A stretch of 43,740 nt of DNA from Allobosea sp. (GTDB taxonomy: Bacteria > Pseudomonadota > Alphaproteobacteria > Rhizobiales > Beijerinckiaceae). The stretch's first letter is position 1. Each line of letters begins with the position of its first letter. Under the pieces are notes generated by a model, which worked only from the letters and a program-made list of their open reading frames with translations, had not been told where the DNA came from and did no database searches. A program made the position numbers and the translations under genes. The stretch is taken from NCBI RefSeq assembly GCF_017308015.1, contig NZ_JAFKFW010000035.1, positions 1 through 43,740 of the forward strand, given 5' to 3'. This document shows positions 8,794-17,708 of this stretch, in pieces.

Positions 8794-9276
8794 TTAAGCT
8801 GTTTTTTCCGTGCTCGGGCGGAAGGACTCATATAGCAGGCCGAGCACCCCGACAACGATCGCGACGTCGGCGATGTTGAAGATATACCAGCTAAAGCTGC
8901 CCCAGTGGAAATGGACGAAGTCGACGACCGCGCCATAGACGGCGCGATCGACCCCGTTGCCGAGCGCTCCGCCGATGATCAGCGCAAGGCTCAACACGGA
9001 AAAGCGCCGCGGCTCTCGCCACATCCAGCGCCAGAGCCAGACGGCCGCTACGAAGGAGATGACGACGAGGAACCAACGCCCCAGATCGGTGCCCTGCTGG
9101 AACAACCCATAGGAGATGCCGCGATTCCAGGCGAGGACGATCGTCAGGAAGGAGGCGAGATCGTATGGCCCGTTCTCGGCCAGCCCGACGCCGTAGAGCA
9201 GCCACGACTTCAGCACCTGATCGGCGATGAAGACGACCAGCACCGTTACCACGCCGAGGCGGGGAGCGGACGTCAT
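8794..9276 (-). CDS. lspA: lipoprotein signal peptidase (signal peptidase II)
   Basis: 160 residues, four transmembrane helices (about 8-27, 66-84, 93-112 and 134-150). The inner-membrane aspartyl protease removes signal peptides from diacylglyceryl-modified prolipoproteins. Family motifs: FIADQVLKSW near residue 16, AWNRGISYGLF at 49-59, then GNGVDRAVYGAVVDF (106-120) and FNIADVAIVVG (133-143), giving the catalytic pair D119 and D137. Its ATG shares one base with the TGA stop of ileS (TGATG at 9274-9278), which implies translational coupling. The ileS-lspA order is conserved in many proteobacteria. Confidence 0.96.
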   Translation of the reverse strand: MTSAPRLGVVTVLVVFIADQVLKSWLLYGVGLAENGPYDLASFLTIVLAWNRGISYGLFQQGTDLGRWFLVVISFVAAVWLWRWMWREPRRFSVLSLALIIGGALGNGVDRAVYGAVVDFVHFHWGSFSWYIFNIADVAIVVGVLGLLYESFRPSTEKTA

Positions 9277-12200
9277 CAGGCGCGCACTCCCAACTCCTTC
9301 AGGGCCTTTGCGTCACGCGGCGTCACCTGCGGATAGGCCTTGTCGGCCGTCGCCGGATCGAAATACTTCCAGGACCTGGCGCATTTGATGCCGGCGGCCC
9401 GGTGCGGCACGACGGCGACGCCGGGCACGTCGGCCAAGCGGAAGGCATCAACCGGCCCTTCCCCGCTCTCGACGCTGATGCCGGAGGTGATGCTGATCTC
9501 GGCGAGATCGGCCCCGGACAGCGCCGCATAGAGATCGCTATCGGAGACGAAGACCTGCGGCGCAGCCTCCAGCGAGGAGCCGAGGCGCTTGGCGGCGCGC
9601 TCCAGTTCCAGCGCGCCGGTGACGACGCGGCGCACGCGGCGGATCTTGGCCCAACGCTCTGCCAGCTCCGGATCGAGCCAATTCGCCTTCGCCTCCACGA
9701 AGCGTTCGAGATGGACTGAGCCCTCGCCCGCCTTCTGGTCGGGATAGCGGTCGAGCCAGGCCTCCTCCGCGGTGAAGACCAGGATCGGCGCGAGCCATGT
9801 CGTCAGGCAGCGGAAGAGATGGTCGACGACGGTCAGCGCGCTCTTGCGGACATGGCTGGAGAGCGGATCGCAATAGAGCGCGTCCTTGCGCACGTCGAAA
9901 TAGAACGCCGACAGCTCGGTGTTCATGAACTGCGAGAGCAGGAACACGACCTTCTTGTAGTCGTAGCTGCGATAGGCTTCCTCGACCTGCGGTCCAAGCT
10001 CGGCCAGCCGGTGCAGCATCAACCGCTCCAGCTCGGGCATGGTCTGCGGATCGGTGACGCGGACATCCTCGCTGAAATGGGCGAGCGTGCCGAGCATCCA
10101 GCGCATGGTGTTGCGCAGCTTGCGATAGGTCTCGACGAAGGTCTTGAGGATCTCCTTGCCGATGCGCAGGTCGTCCGAATAGTCGGCCGCAGCGACCCAG
10201 AGGCGCAGGATGTCGGCGCCCGAGTCCTTGATGATGCCTTGCGGGGCGGTGACGTTGCCCTTCGACTTCGACATCTTCTCGCCCTTCTCGTCCAGGCAGA
10301 AGCCGTGGGTCAGGACGATATCGTAGGGCGCCCGGCCGCGCGTGCCGCAGCTTTCCAGCAGGCTCGAATGGAACCAGCCGCGATGCTGGTCCGAGCCTTC
10401 GAGATACATCACGCGATCGTTGCCGCCATCGCCGCGGCGGCGGGCGCGCAGATCGGCGCGCTTCTCCAGCGTGAAGGCATGGGTCGAGCCGGAATCGAAC
10501 CAGACGTCGAGCACGTCGGTGACGCGCTCGTACTGCGCCGGGTCATAGCCGAAGGGCTTGAGGAAGCGGGCGCCGTCGAGATCGGTGAACCAGGCATCCG
10601 CGCCCTCTGCCTCGAAGGCCTCGGCAATCGCGGCGTTCACGCGGCCGTCGACGAGGATGTCCTTGGTCTCCTTCTCGACGAAGACGGTGATCGGCACGCC
10701 CCAGGCGCGCTGGCGCGAGACGACCCAGTCCGGCCGGTTGGCGATCATGCCGGTGATGCGGTTCTCGCCGGCGGCGGGCACCCACTCGGTTTCCTTGATC
10801 GCCTTCAGCGCGCGGTTGCGCAGCGTATCGGCATTGCCGCCCGCGACCGGCTGCGGATCGGCCGCATCCGGCGCGCCGGCCTCGCCGATCGGCTTGTCCA
10901 TGGCGATGAACCATTGCGGCGTGTTGCGGAAGATCACCGGCTTCTTCGAGCGCCAGCTATGCGGATATTGATGCTTCAGGCGGCCGCGCGCGATGATGTT
11001 GCCGGCCTCGACCAGCGCCTTGATGACGACGTCGTTGGCGTTGCCCTTGTCGCCCTTGTCGGTGATGACCTGCGCACCCTCGAAGCCCGGTGCCTCCTTG
11101 GTGAAGCGGCCATCGGCATCGACGGTATAGGGGATGCGGGTCTCAATGCCGCGCTCGGTGAGCTGGCGGCCGTTGGCCATCCAGACGTCGAAGTCCTCGC
11201 GGCCATGGCTTGGCGCGGTGTGGACGAAGCCAGTACCGGCATCGTCCGTGACATGATCGCCATCGAGGAGGGGGACGTCGAATCCGTAAGCATCGACGTC
11301 AGCTCCCGCAAGCTGGAAACCTTCGGTCAGCTCTCCCGGATCGAAATCGCTTACCCGTTCGACGCGCTCATAACCTGCCTGCGCAAGGTCAACCTTTGCC
11401 TCTTCATCAGACATCGGCAATTCGAAGCTGTGGGGCCCTTGCGTGACGCGATACACCCCGTAGGAGCGGCCCTTGGCATACTTGGCCGGCCGGGCTCGGA
11501 GTGGATGCGCGCAGACCATCGTCGCCAGCTCACTGCTGGTGACAGACCTGATGCGGTGAAAGCGGGTGGCCTTGGCCGCCTTTAATACCGATTCAGCGAG
11601 CTTGTCGGCCAAAACGTACTTGGCTCCGGGCTTGGCCCAATTTCCATCGGGTGCCTCGTCAACGCGATAGACGCCATAGGACAGCTTGGAGGAGTAGGCG
11701 ATCGCCCGGTTACCGGGAATGGTCCAGGGCGTCGTCGTCCAGATGACGACCGAGCAATCGATCAGCGCATTCACATCCTCAAGCTGCGCTTCTAGCACAC
11801 TTGGGTCTTCCGGCGGCTCGCCGAACTCGTAAATCACGGGAGCCTGCTCGACATCGATGATCGGAAACGCCACGAAGATCGTGTCGCTCGCATGTTCCTC
11901 GTACTCGACCTCGGCCTCGGCCAGGGCGGTCTTCTCGACCACCGACCACATCACCGGCTTGGAGCCGCGATAGAGCTGGCCGGTCTCGGCGAATTTCATG
12001 ATCTCGCGGGCGATCTGCGCCTCGGCCGGATAGGCCATGGTCAGGTAGGGATTGGCCCAGTCGCCCTCGACGCCGAGGCGCTTGAACTCCTCGCGCTGGA
12101 CATCGACCCAGTGCTCGGCGAAGGCGCGGCATTCCCTACGGAACTCGACGACCGGGACGTCGTCCTTGTTCAGTCCCTTGGCGCGGTACTGCTCCTCGAT

Positions 12201-12566
12201 CTTCCATTCGATCGGCAGGCCATGGCAGTCCCAGCCCGGCACGTAGTTGGAATCGTAGCCGAGCATCTGCTGCGAGCGCGTGACGAGGTCCTTGAGGACC
12301 TTGTTCAGCGCGTGGCCGATATGGATGTTGCCGTTGGCATAGGGAGGGCCGTCATGCAGGACGAACCTGTCCCGCCCCTGCCCGGCCTCGCGCAGCTTGC
12401 GGTAGAGATCCATCTTCGCCCAGCGCGCGAGCAGTTCCGGCTCGCGCTGCGGCAGGCCGGCGCGCATCGGGAATTCGGTCTGGGGCAGGAAGAGCGTCTG
12501 CGAATAATCGACGCCATCGGCAGCGGTTTCGGAAGCTTTGGCGGTATTGGTCTTGTCGGTCATCAT
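9276..12566 (-). CDS. ileS: isoleucyl-tRNA synthetase
   Basis: 1096 residues, a class I aminoacyl-tRNA synthetase charging tRNA-Ile with isoleucine. Motifs: HIGH at 82-85 in [11 protein letters not shown], the CP1 editing domain around 220-480 including [12 protein letters not shown] and [19 protein letters not shown] near 686-693, and KMSKS at 764-768. The C-terminal anticodon-binding region follows, and there is no evident terminal zinc finger. The protein is longer than most bacterial homologues (about 930-1000). Extra sequence lies within the editing domain at roughly 241-270 and 358-425, and the matching DNA (about 11290-11500 and 11757-11846) is visibly less GC-rich than its surroundings. 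SYGVYRV occurs twice, at about 296 and 368. MM start; the second Met (12563) is equally possible. Overlaps lspA by one base. Confidence 0.97.
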   Translation of the reverse strand: MMTDKTNTAKASETAADGVDYSQTLFLPQTEFPMRAGLPQREPELLARWAKMDLYRKLREAGQGRDRFVLHDGPPYANGNIHIGHALNKVLKDLVTRSQQMLGYDSNYVPGWDCHGLPIEWKIEEQYRAKGLNKDDVPVVEFRRECRAFAEHWVDVQREEFKRLGVEGDWANPYLTMAYPAEAQIAREIMKFAETGQLYRGSKPVMWSVVEKTALAEAEVEYEEHASDTIFVAFPIIDVEQAPVIYEFGEPPEDPSVLEAQLEDVNALIDCSVVIWTTTPWTIPGNRAIAYSSKLSYGVYRVDEAPDGNWAKPGAKYVLADKLAESVLKAAKATRFHRIRSVTSSELATMVCAHPLRARPAKYAKGRSYGVYRVTQGPHSFELPMSDEEAKVDLAQAGYERVERVSDFDPGELTEGFQLAGADVDAYGFDVPLLDGDHVTDDAGTGFVHTAPSHGREDFDVWMANGRQLTERGIETRIPYTVDADGRFTKEAPGFEGAQVITDKGDKGNANDVVIKALVEAGNIIARGRLKHQYPHSWRSKKPVIFRNTPQWFIAMDKPIGEAGAPDAADPQPVAGGNADTLRNRALKAIKETEWVPAAGENRITGMIANRPDWVVSRQRAWGVPITVFVEKETKDILVDGRVNAAIAEAFEAEGADAWFTDLDGARFLKPFGYDPAQYERVTDVLDVWFDSGSTHAFTLEKRADLRARRRGDGGNDRVMYLEGSDQHRGWFHSSLLESCGTRGRAPYDIVLTHGFCLDEKGEKMSKSKGNVTAPQGIIKDSGADILRLWVAAADYSDDLRIGKEILKTFVETYRKLRNTMRWMLGTLAHFSEDVRVTDPQTMPELERLMLHRLAELGPQVEEAYRSYDYKKVVFLLSQFMNTELSAFYFDVRKDALYCDPLSSHVRKSALTVVDHLFRCLTTWLAPILVFTAEEAWLDRYPDQKAGEGSVHLERFVEAKANWLDPELAERWAKIRRVRRVVTGALELERAAKRLGSSLEAAPQVFVSDSDLYAALSGADLAEISITSGISVESGEGPVDAFRLADVPGVAVVPHRAAGIKCARSWKYFDPATADKAYPQVTPRDAKALKELGVRA

Positions 12567-12767
12567 CCGGCTCGGACAGTCGGGACGGCGGGCCGGTCAG
12601 GGGTCCCGGGCGTCCACGCGTAAAACGGGAAAAGCGGTCTTCAACCCGGACTGCGCAAGCGCCCGCGCTTGTCTAGCGCGAGGCGGCAGCCGGGCCCGTA
12701 ATTCGCCGGGAAAGATCGATCAGCATGGCGCGTTCTGCGGGCATGAGGGGCTTCTAGCAGGCGCGGC

Positions 12768-13751
12768 TTACGGAAGGAAGGGCGGCGTTTCCGCCAGAAT
12801 GTCGCGCGCACGGGCGCTGTCGGCATCCATCTGGACGATCAGGGCCTCCAGCGAGTCGAATTTTTCCTCGCCGCGCAGCCAGTCGACGAAGGCGACATCG
12901 ACGCGCTGGCCATACAGATCGCCGGAGAAATCGAAGACGAAGGTTTCCAGGCGTGGCGCGCCGTCGTCGAAGGTCGGGCGGCGGCCGAAGCTCGCGACGC
13001 CGTCATGCCATGCGCCGTCGATCCGCATGCGGACCGCATAGATGCCATGACGCAGCCTGCAATCGCGGGCGAGCTGCATGTTGGCCGTCGGGTAACCGAG
13101 ATCGCGTCCGCGCTTGTCGCCATGGGTGACCAGCCCGCGCACCAGCCAGGGACGGCCGAGGAAGATGGCGGCACGAGCCGCATCGCCGGCCTCCAGAGCG
13201 GTACGGATCAGCGTCGAGGAAACCGGCTCGCCCTGCCATGAATAGGGCGGCACAACCGCGACCGGAATGCCCGCTGCGAGACCGTGGGCCTGCAGCATCT
13301 CCGGAGATCCCGTCCGCCCTTTGCCGAAATGGAAATCGTAGCCGCAGACAAGACCAGCCGCACCGAGCCTGCCGATAAGCAGATCATCGACGAAGCTTGC
13401 GGCAGGGAGCGAAGCGATCTCGCGATCGAAGGGCAGAACGAGAACCTGAGCGAAGCCCGCCTCCGTCAATCCTTCGAGCTTGAGCTGCGGCGAGGTCAGC
13501 CGGAAGACCGGCTCTTCGGGGCGGAAGACGCTGCGCGGGTGCGGTTCGAAGGTGAAGGCCGCGGGGCGTGCACCACGCTCACTGGCGAGGGCGGCGGCGC
13601 GGCGCGCAAGTTCGAGATGGCCACGATGCACGCCGTCGAAATTGCCTAACGCCAGGACGGCACCACGCAAGGCATCGGGGGTCGGCTTGTCGAGGTCGAG
13701 GACCACGGCCGTCGGCTCGGGGCGCAGCGGCTCATCGGCTTGGGATGGCAT
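12768..13751 (-). CDS. ribF: bifunctional riboflavin kinase / FMN adenylyltransferase
   Basis: Converts riboflavin to FMN and then FAD. From the ATG at 13751 the protein has 327 residues. A TTG 30 nt further upstream is possible but gives a non-conserved extension. The N-terminal nucleotidyltransferase domain begins with LALGNFDGVHRGH (about 33-45). The C-terminal flavokinase domain shows the signature THGDKRGRDLGYPTANM (about 214-230) and HGIYAVRM. A CCACCT complement (AGGTGG) about 13 nt upstream serves as a moderate ribosome-binding site. It sits between a MaoC-like hydratase and ileS, all on the minus strand. ribF near ileS-lspA is a widespread arrangement. Confidence 0.95.
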   Translation of the reverse strand: MPSQADEPLRPEPTAVVLDLDKPTPDALRGAVLALGNFDGVHRGHLELARRAAALASERGARPAAFTFEPHPRSVFRPEEPVFRLTSPQLKLEGLTEAGFAQVLVLPFDREIASLPAASFVDDLLIGRLGAAGLVCGYDFHFGKGRTGSPEMLQAHGLAAGIPVAVVPPYSWQGEPVSSTLIRTALEAGDAARAAIFLGRPWLVRGLVTHGDKRGRDLGYPTANMQLARDCRLRHGIYAVRMRIDGAWHDGVASFGRRPTFDDGAPRLETFVFDFSGDLYGQRVDVAFVDWLRGEEKFDSLEALIVQMDADSARARDILAETPPFLP

Positions 13752-13847
13752 GAATCGGAAACGTCCACCTGCCCCTGACAATGGAGCGATGTCCGTCTTT
13801 GCGGCGAAGGCCGGCGGGGCGTCAAGGCCGCGAGCGGCCCGAGAGCC

Positions 13848-14303
13848 TCAGGCTTGCGGATTCGGCGGCATGGCCACCCAGGCTTCGCCCTCCATCACCG
13901 CCTTGCCGTCAACAAGGCATTCGCAGAAGAAGCGCACGCGGCGGCGCTCCGCCACCAGCTCGACGATCTCGACGCGGGCCGTGACCACGTCGCCGATCTT
14001 GACCGGGGCAAGGAAGGTCAAGGTCTGGGATAGATAGACCGCGCCCGGCCCCGGCAGGCGCGTGCCGAGCAGGGCGGAGACGAGGCTCGCCGTCAGCATG
14101 CCATGGGCGATTCGCTGGCCGAACTTGGTATTGGCTGCGAAATGATCGCAAAGATGGATCGGGTTGGCATCGCCTGACAATTCGGCGAAGAGCGCGACAT
14201 CCCGCTCCATCACCGTCCGCATCAGGCTTTCGCTCCGGCCGACGGCCAGATCCTCGAAGGCGTGGACGGTGTAGAGCCCGCCGGGCATCGGCTGAACGGT
14301 CAT
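13848..14303 (-). CDS. MaoC-like (R)-specific enoyl-CoA hydratase
   Basis: 151 residues forming one hot-dog fold. The hydratase-2 motif is present as FAELSGDANPIHLCDHFA (39-56), with the catalytic Asp45 and His50, followed by RIAHGMLTASLVSALLG. Proteins of this type (PhaJ-like) hydrate trans-2-enoyl-CoA to (R)-3-hydroxyacyl-CoA, linking beta-oxidation to polyhydroxyalkanoate synthesis; some act on other CoA esters. The substrate cannot be read from the sequence. It lies 96 nt upstream of ribF on the same strand and faces away from the CheY-like gene, so its promoter is in 14304-14531. Confidence 0.9.
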   Translation of the reverse strand: MTVQPMPGGLYTVHAFEDLAVGRSESLMRTVMERDVALFAELSGDANPIHLCDHFAANTKFGQRIAHGMLTASLVSALLGTRLPGPGAVYLSQTLTFLAPVKIGDVVTARVEIVELVAERRRVRFFCECLVDGKAVMEGEAWVAMPPNPQA

Positions 14304-14347
14304 GGCTTCCGCATGGCCCGCAGGGACCCTGCCCTCCTGTCTGCGAT

Positions 14348-14443
14348 CCGGTTAATCATCTCGCAACCGCAACATGAACGCAATTGGACTTTGGTGCGGC
14401 GCACCGCACTGCCCTAACGTCAGTCGACAATCGGATTAACCGG
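14348..14443. repeat. 10-bp inverted repeat around the CheY-like / MaoC promoters
   Basis: CCGGTTAATC at 14348-14357 has its exact complement GATTAACCGG at 14434-14443, 76 bp apart, in the shared 228-bp intergenic region. A smaller hairpin, GGTGC-GGC-GCACC, is at 14393-14405, and TTGGAC at 14384 could be a -35 element. A looping operator is possible. Both arms also contain TTAA-type half-sites. Function is inferred only from position. Confidence 0.4.
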
Positions 14444-14531
14444 TTCGCAAGGCCGCGCGGCTATCAACTCAGACAAGCGGCACGGCGCTGGCATCTCCCA
14501 GCACCGCGACCGTCATGCCTGGAGCATCAGA

Positions 14532-14918
14532 ATGGCTCTCGATCCGTCCATGCCGATCCTCGTCGTCGACGATTACCAGACGATGGTCCGCATCATCCGT
14601 AACCTGCTGAAGCAGCTCGGCTTCGAGAATGTCGACGACGCTTCGGACGGCACGACCGCCATCTCGAAGATGCGCGACAAGAAATACGGCCTCGTGATCT
14701 CCGACTGGAACATGGAACCGATGAGTGGCTTCGAACTGCTCCAGAAGGTCCGCGAGGAAACGGCGCTGTCGGAAACGCCGTTCATCATCGTCACCGCCGA
14801 ATCGAAGACCGAGAACGTCGTCGCCGCCAAGAAAGCGGGCGTCAGCAACTATATCGTCAAGCCGTTCAACGCGCAGACGCTGAAGACGAAGATCGAATCG
14901 GTCTGCGCGGCAGCGTGA
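14532..14918 (+). CDS. single-domain response regulator, CheY-like
   Basis: 128 residues, a receiver domain alone with no output domain. The phosphorylation site is Asp58 in VISDWNMEPMSG. The acidic pocket is Asp13/Asp14 in VVDDYQTM, the switch Thr is T88 in IIVTAES, and the conserved Lys is K110 in IVKPF. This is the layout of CheY, which when phosphorylated acts by protein-protein contact, classically on the flagellar switch. No histidine kinase or chemotaxis genes are in the window, so the partner is unknown; a polarity or stress adaptor role is also possible. GGAG sits 7-8 nt before the ATG. The gene stands alone between minus-strand neighbours and must have its own promoter. Confidence 0.93.
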   Translation: MALDPSMPILVVDDYQTMVRIIRNLLKQLGFENVDDASDGTTAISKMRDKKYGLVISDWNMEPMSGFELLQKVREETALSETPFIIVTAESKTENVVAAKKAGVSNYIVKPFNAQTLKTKIESVCAAA

Positions 14919-14981
14919 CAGACCGCCTTGCCGAGGCGCGCCAAGCGCGGGCTAACCCCGAGCATCTCGTGAAGGCCTGAG

Positions 14982-15018
14982 ATTCCCCGAGTCTGCGCTT
15001 CGCTTCGCCCGAAAATGA
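14982..15018. repeat. degenerate copy of the intergenic palindrome
   Basis: ATTCCCCGAGTC at 14982 and GCCCGAAAATGAC ending at 15018 form imperfect arms around a GCGCTTCGCTTCG centre. The pattern (att-ccCGGG ... CCCG-aat-gac) resembles the palindromes at 21008-21102 and 27043-27065. It lies in the 113-bp gap between two convergent genes. Identification as the same family is tentative because the arms have several mismatches. Confidence 0.35.
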
Positions 15019-15031
15019 CGGCGGCTTTTTC

Positions 15032-15901
15032 TCACCAGACCAGATGCGGCATGGCATAGGACGGGCGATGCGTCTGCCGGCCGAACCAGCCGTGACGCTC
15101 GTCCCATGACGCTTCCATCAGATCCTGGGCGTGGATGCCGGCCAGCACCATGATGCCGGCCGCGCCGAAGGCGTCGGCTCCGGCAATGTCGGTGCGGATC
15201 GCGTCGCCGACCGCGCAGATCCTGTCGCGGGCGACCGACGTGCCCCGGGCCTTTTCGGCGGCCGCCACCGCCGCCTCATAGATCGGCCGGTGCGGCTTGC
15301 CGGCATAGATCGTCCGGCCTCCGATCTCCTCATAAGCCAGCGCGACCGAACCGGCGCAGGGAATGATGCGCCCGCCGCGCTCGACCACGAGATCGGGATT
15401 GGCACAGATCAGTGGCAGCCCGCGCGTAGCGAAACCGGCGAGCAGGTCGGCATAGGTGGCGGCCGTGTCCTTCTCGTCGTCGAACAGGCCAGTGCAGAGC
15501 ACATAGGCCGCCTCGTCGGGCGAGACCTCGCGCACGTCGAGCCCGGCGATCAGCGGCAGGTCGCGATCGGGACCGAGGCGGAACATTGGCTCGCCCGCCC
15601 GCTCGCGGATCAGCGACCGGCAGACATCGCCGGAGGTGACGATCGCATCCCAGGCCTCGCACGGCACAGCGAAGCCGTCGAGCTGGCCGACGATGACTTC
15701 GGCCGGGCGCGGCGCGTTGGTGACGAGGACGACGCTGATGCCGTGCTGGCGCATCCGCATCAGCGCCGCGACCGCGTCGCGATAGGCGGCGACGCCGTTA
15801 TGGACGACGCCCCAGACGTCACACAGGCAGAGATCGAAGCGGTCCGCGACCTCCGAAAAACCCGAAAGCGGAAGGGTGGAAGCGATCCCCGATGGCGACA
15901 C
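15032..15901 (-). CDS. HAD-superfamily IIA hydrolase, TIGR01459 type
   Basis: About 289 residues from the GTG at 15901, which has a GGAG nine bases upstream. The frame stays open to a GTG at 16006, but the added 35 residues look non-coding. The nucleophile loop is DLCLCDVWGVVHNG (D28 and D-plus-two region), the Ser/Thr motif is VLVTNAPRP, and the C-terminal acidic loop is AVGDAIRTDIAGA. Class IIA HAD enzymes are mostly phosphatases of small phosphorylated metabolites (NagD, phosphoglycolate phosphatase). TIGR01459 is an alphaproteobacterial branch with no defined substrate. It is convergent with the CheY-like gene and lies 176 nt downstream of the TipF-like gene on the same strand. Confidence 0.88.
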   Translation of the reverse strand: MSPSGIASTLPLSGFSEVADRFDLCLCDVWGVVHNGVAAYRDAVAALMRMRQHGISVVLVTNAPRPAEVIVGQLDGFAVPCEAWDAIVTSGDVCRSLIRERAGEPMFRLGPDRDLPLIAGLDVREVSPDEAAYVLCTGLFDDEKDTAATYADLLAGFATRGLPLICANPDLVVERGGRIIPCAGSVALAYEEIGGRTIYAGKPHRPIYEAAVAAAEKARGTSVARDRICAVGDAIRTDIAGADAFGAAGIMVLAGIHAQDLMEASWDERHGWFGRQTHRPSYAMPHLVW

Positions 15902-16077
15902 TGTTTCGATCTCCGGCGATTGGGTCGTTGTCTCGTTGCATTTTCCTGCGCGCCCCGAAGGTCGGTTCACTTGAAAACGCTCTCTGGCGCGAAAGGCGGA
16001 CGCCACCCTTCGACCAGGCCTGATCTAGACGGGATTCGCCGGAAGCGGAACCGGAGCGCGCAGGAAGCAGCCGCGCG

Positions 16078-17559
16078 TCAGGCGCTGGCGCGGCGCAGAA
16101 CGGCCCGGAAGGGCAGACGCTCCGGAGGCGCGTCCTGAACGGCCGGGGCGGGAATCGCGGCAGGAGGCCGCGCGACCCGTTCCTGGCCGATCAATCGATC
16201 GACGATGCTCTCAGCCGGCCGGGCGGCCGCGGCGGCGGGTTCCGGCTGAGCCGCGGGCATAGGCGTCGGCTCGGCGAAGACTTCGGGCTTGACCGGGCGC
16301 GGCGGCGAGAAGGCCTGCCCCTGCCCCATCGTGGCGCCGAGATCGATCATGTCGGCGGCAGCGGGATTATCCTCGACCTGGTCGGCCACCAGGGTGATCG
16401 AGACGCGCGCCAACAGGGTAGCGAGATCGCCGGCATCGATATCGCTCTGGATCCGGCCATCGAGATGAGCCTGCAACAGCGCGGCCGACGCCTTCACATA
16501 GCGGACACCACGATCGAAAAGAGCGCGCGGATCGAGGCGCAGATCGACAAGCTGATCGAGCGCGAAACGCACGCCGTTGGCCGACATCGCACCCAGGAGG
16601 CCGAGGCTGGTCGGGTCGAGCACGCGAAAGATCGTCTGCGGCATCTCGATGACCAGATGACCGGTGTGCTCCTGATACTTGTCGAGAATACGGGTCAAGG
16701 CGGCGAGCGCGCGCGACGACGTCCAGGTCGCATTGCTGAAATTGCAGGAGACGAAGATGCCGCCGTCCTTCGAGCCGAGATGGCGCGCGATCGCCAGCGC
16801 CCGCGTCAGCACGAGCGCATCCAGCGTCGGCCCGAAGCCACGGGCCTCGACGGTCTCGATGAACTCGTGCGGCAGCAGCAGCGTGTTCTCGTCCAGCCGC
16901 AGGCGCGCCAGCGCCTCGTAGCCGCAGGTCCGGCGCTGCGGCAGCGAGACGATCGGCTGGAGATGGACCTCGAGTCCGCCTTCACTGAGCGCCCTGCCGA
17001 TCAGGGCCGCACGTGCGGCCTCGGCCTCCTCCTGCGCCGCCGCGGCGGCAGCGGCGCGTTCGGCCGCGAGCTTCCCGGCCCGTTCCCGGCGCACGGTTTC
17101 CGGATCGAGCACCACCTCCGGCGCGGGAAGCGTGGCCGCGGGCTCCGGCAAGCGGGCCAGGACCGTCTCGTGATCGGCGAGCGTCGTCGCGACCTGATGG
17201 ATCAGGTCGCCGAGCAGGCCGACTTCGGCCGTCAGCTCATGGATTGCGGCGCGCGCGGGTGCGGCATCGGCATCGCGCATCGGCATCTGCTGAACGCGCT
17301 GCGACAGCGCGTCGAGGCGGATGGCGTTGGTCGCGAGACGGACCTTGACCTCGCCGAGCCCCGCCATGGCCTGTTCGTGCCGGGCAAGACCGCGGCGCTC
17401 GAAGGCCCGCAGCGCCAGCATCAGGCCGGCCCCGGATGCGAGAAGGCCGAGCCCTGCACCAAGCCCCCCCGGAAGCAGGATCGCCACCGCGGCGCCGGCC
17501 GACAGGCCGGTGACGGCGCCGGCGAGAGGGTGCAGGGCTTTCAGGCGGGCAGGTGCCAC
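16078..17559 (-). CDS. TipF-like membrane protein with degenerate EAL domain
   Basis: 493 residues. Two hydrophobic segments (about 12-30 and 33-51) are followed by a predicted coiled coil (55-135), an Ala/Glu-rich helix (152-186) and an EAL domain (about 187-420). A disordered Pro/Ala tail ends the protein. Within the EAL domain the E-A-L triad (215-217), N273, E305 and K356 are kept, but the metal-binding DDFG loop reads DQLV (335-338) and the following GTGYSSL-like loop is lost. Hydrolysis of cyclic di-GMP is therefore unlikely, though binding is possible. The architecture matches TipF of Caulobacter, a c-di-GMP-binding factor for flagellum assembly at the pole. That parallel is from architecture and is not proof of orthology. 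Start is a GTG with a weak ribosome-binding site. Confidence 0.8.
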   Translation of the reverse strand: MAPARLKALHPLAGAVTGLSAGAAVAILLPGGLGAGLGLLASGAGLMLALRAFERRGLARHEQAMAGLGEVKVRLATNAIRLDALSQRVQQMPMRDADAAPARAAIHELTAEVGLLGDLIHQVATTLADHETVLARLPEPAATLPAPEVVLDPETVRRERAGKLAAERAAAAAAAQEEAEAARAALIGRALSEGGLEVHLQPIVSLPQRRTCGYEALARLRLDENTLLLPHEFIETVEARGFGPTLDALVLTRALAIARHLGSKDGGIFVSCNFSNATWTSSRALAALTRILDKYQEHTGHLVIEMPQTIFRVLDPTSLGLLGAMSANGVRFALDQLVDLRLDPRALFDRGVRYVKASAALLQAHLDGRIQSDIDAGDLATLLARVSITLVADQVEDNPAAADMIDLGATMGQGQAFSPPRPVKPEVFAEPTPMPAAQPEPAAAAARPAESIVDRLIGQERVARPPAAIPAPAVQDAPPERLPFRAVLRRASA

Positions 17560-17708
17560 GGCAGCGCTCGCGCTACGTCAGGGAATCGGAATGGGGAACG
17601 AATCACGGTCCTAGGGCGCAGAGTACCCTTGCCGGCGCGGTTATGCGAGCGACACGCCCCAATTTCGCCACAGCCGGCCTGCGCGCCAGCCCCGTCATGC
17701 CGCTGGCA

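Noticed and set aside
8721-8936. Longer start for the DUF3035-like gene
   Set aside because: The extension is inside lspA and hides an otherwise clear signal peptide.
9819-11585. 588-codon plus-strand open frame
   Set aside because: Antisense to ileS, including its KMSKS region; a shadow of a GC-rich gene.
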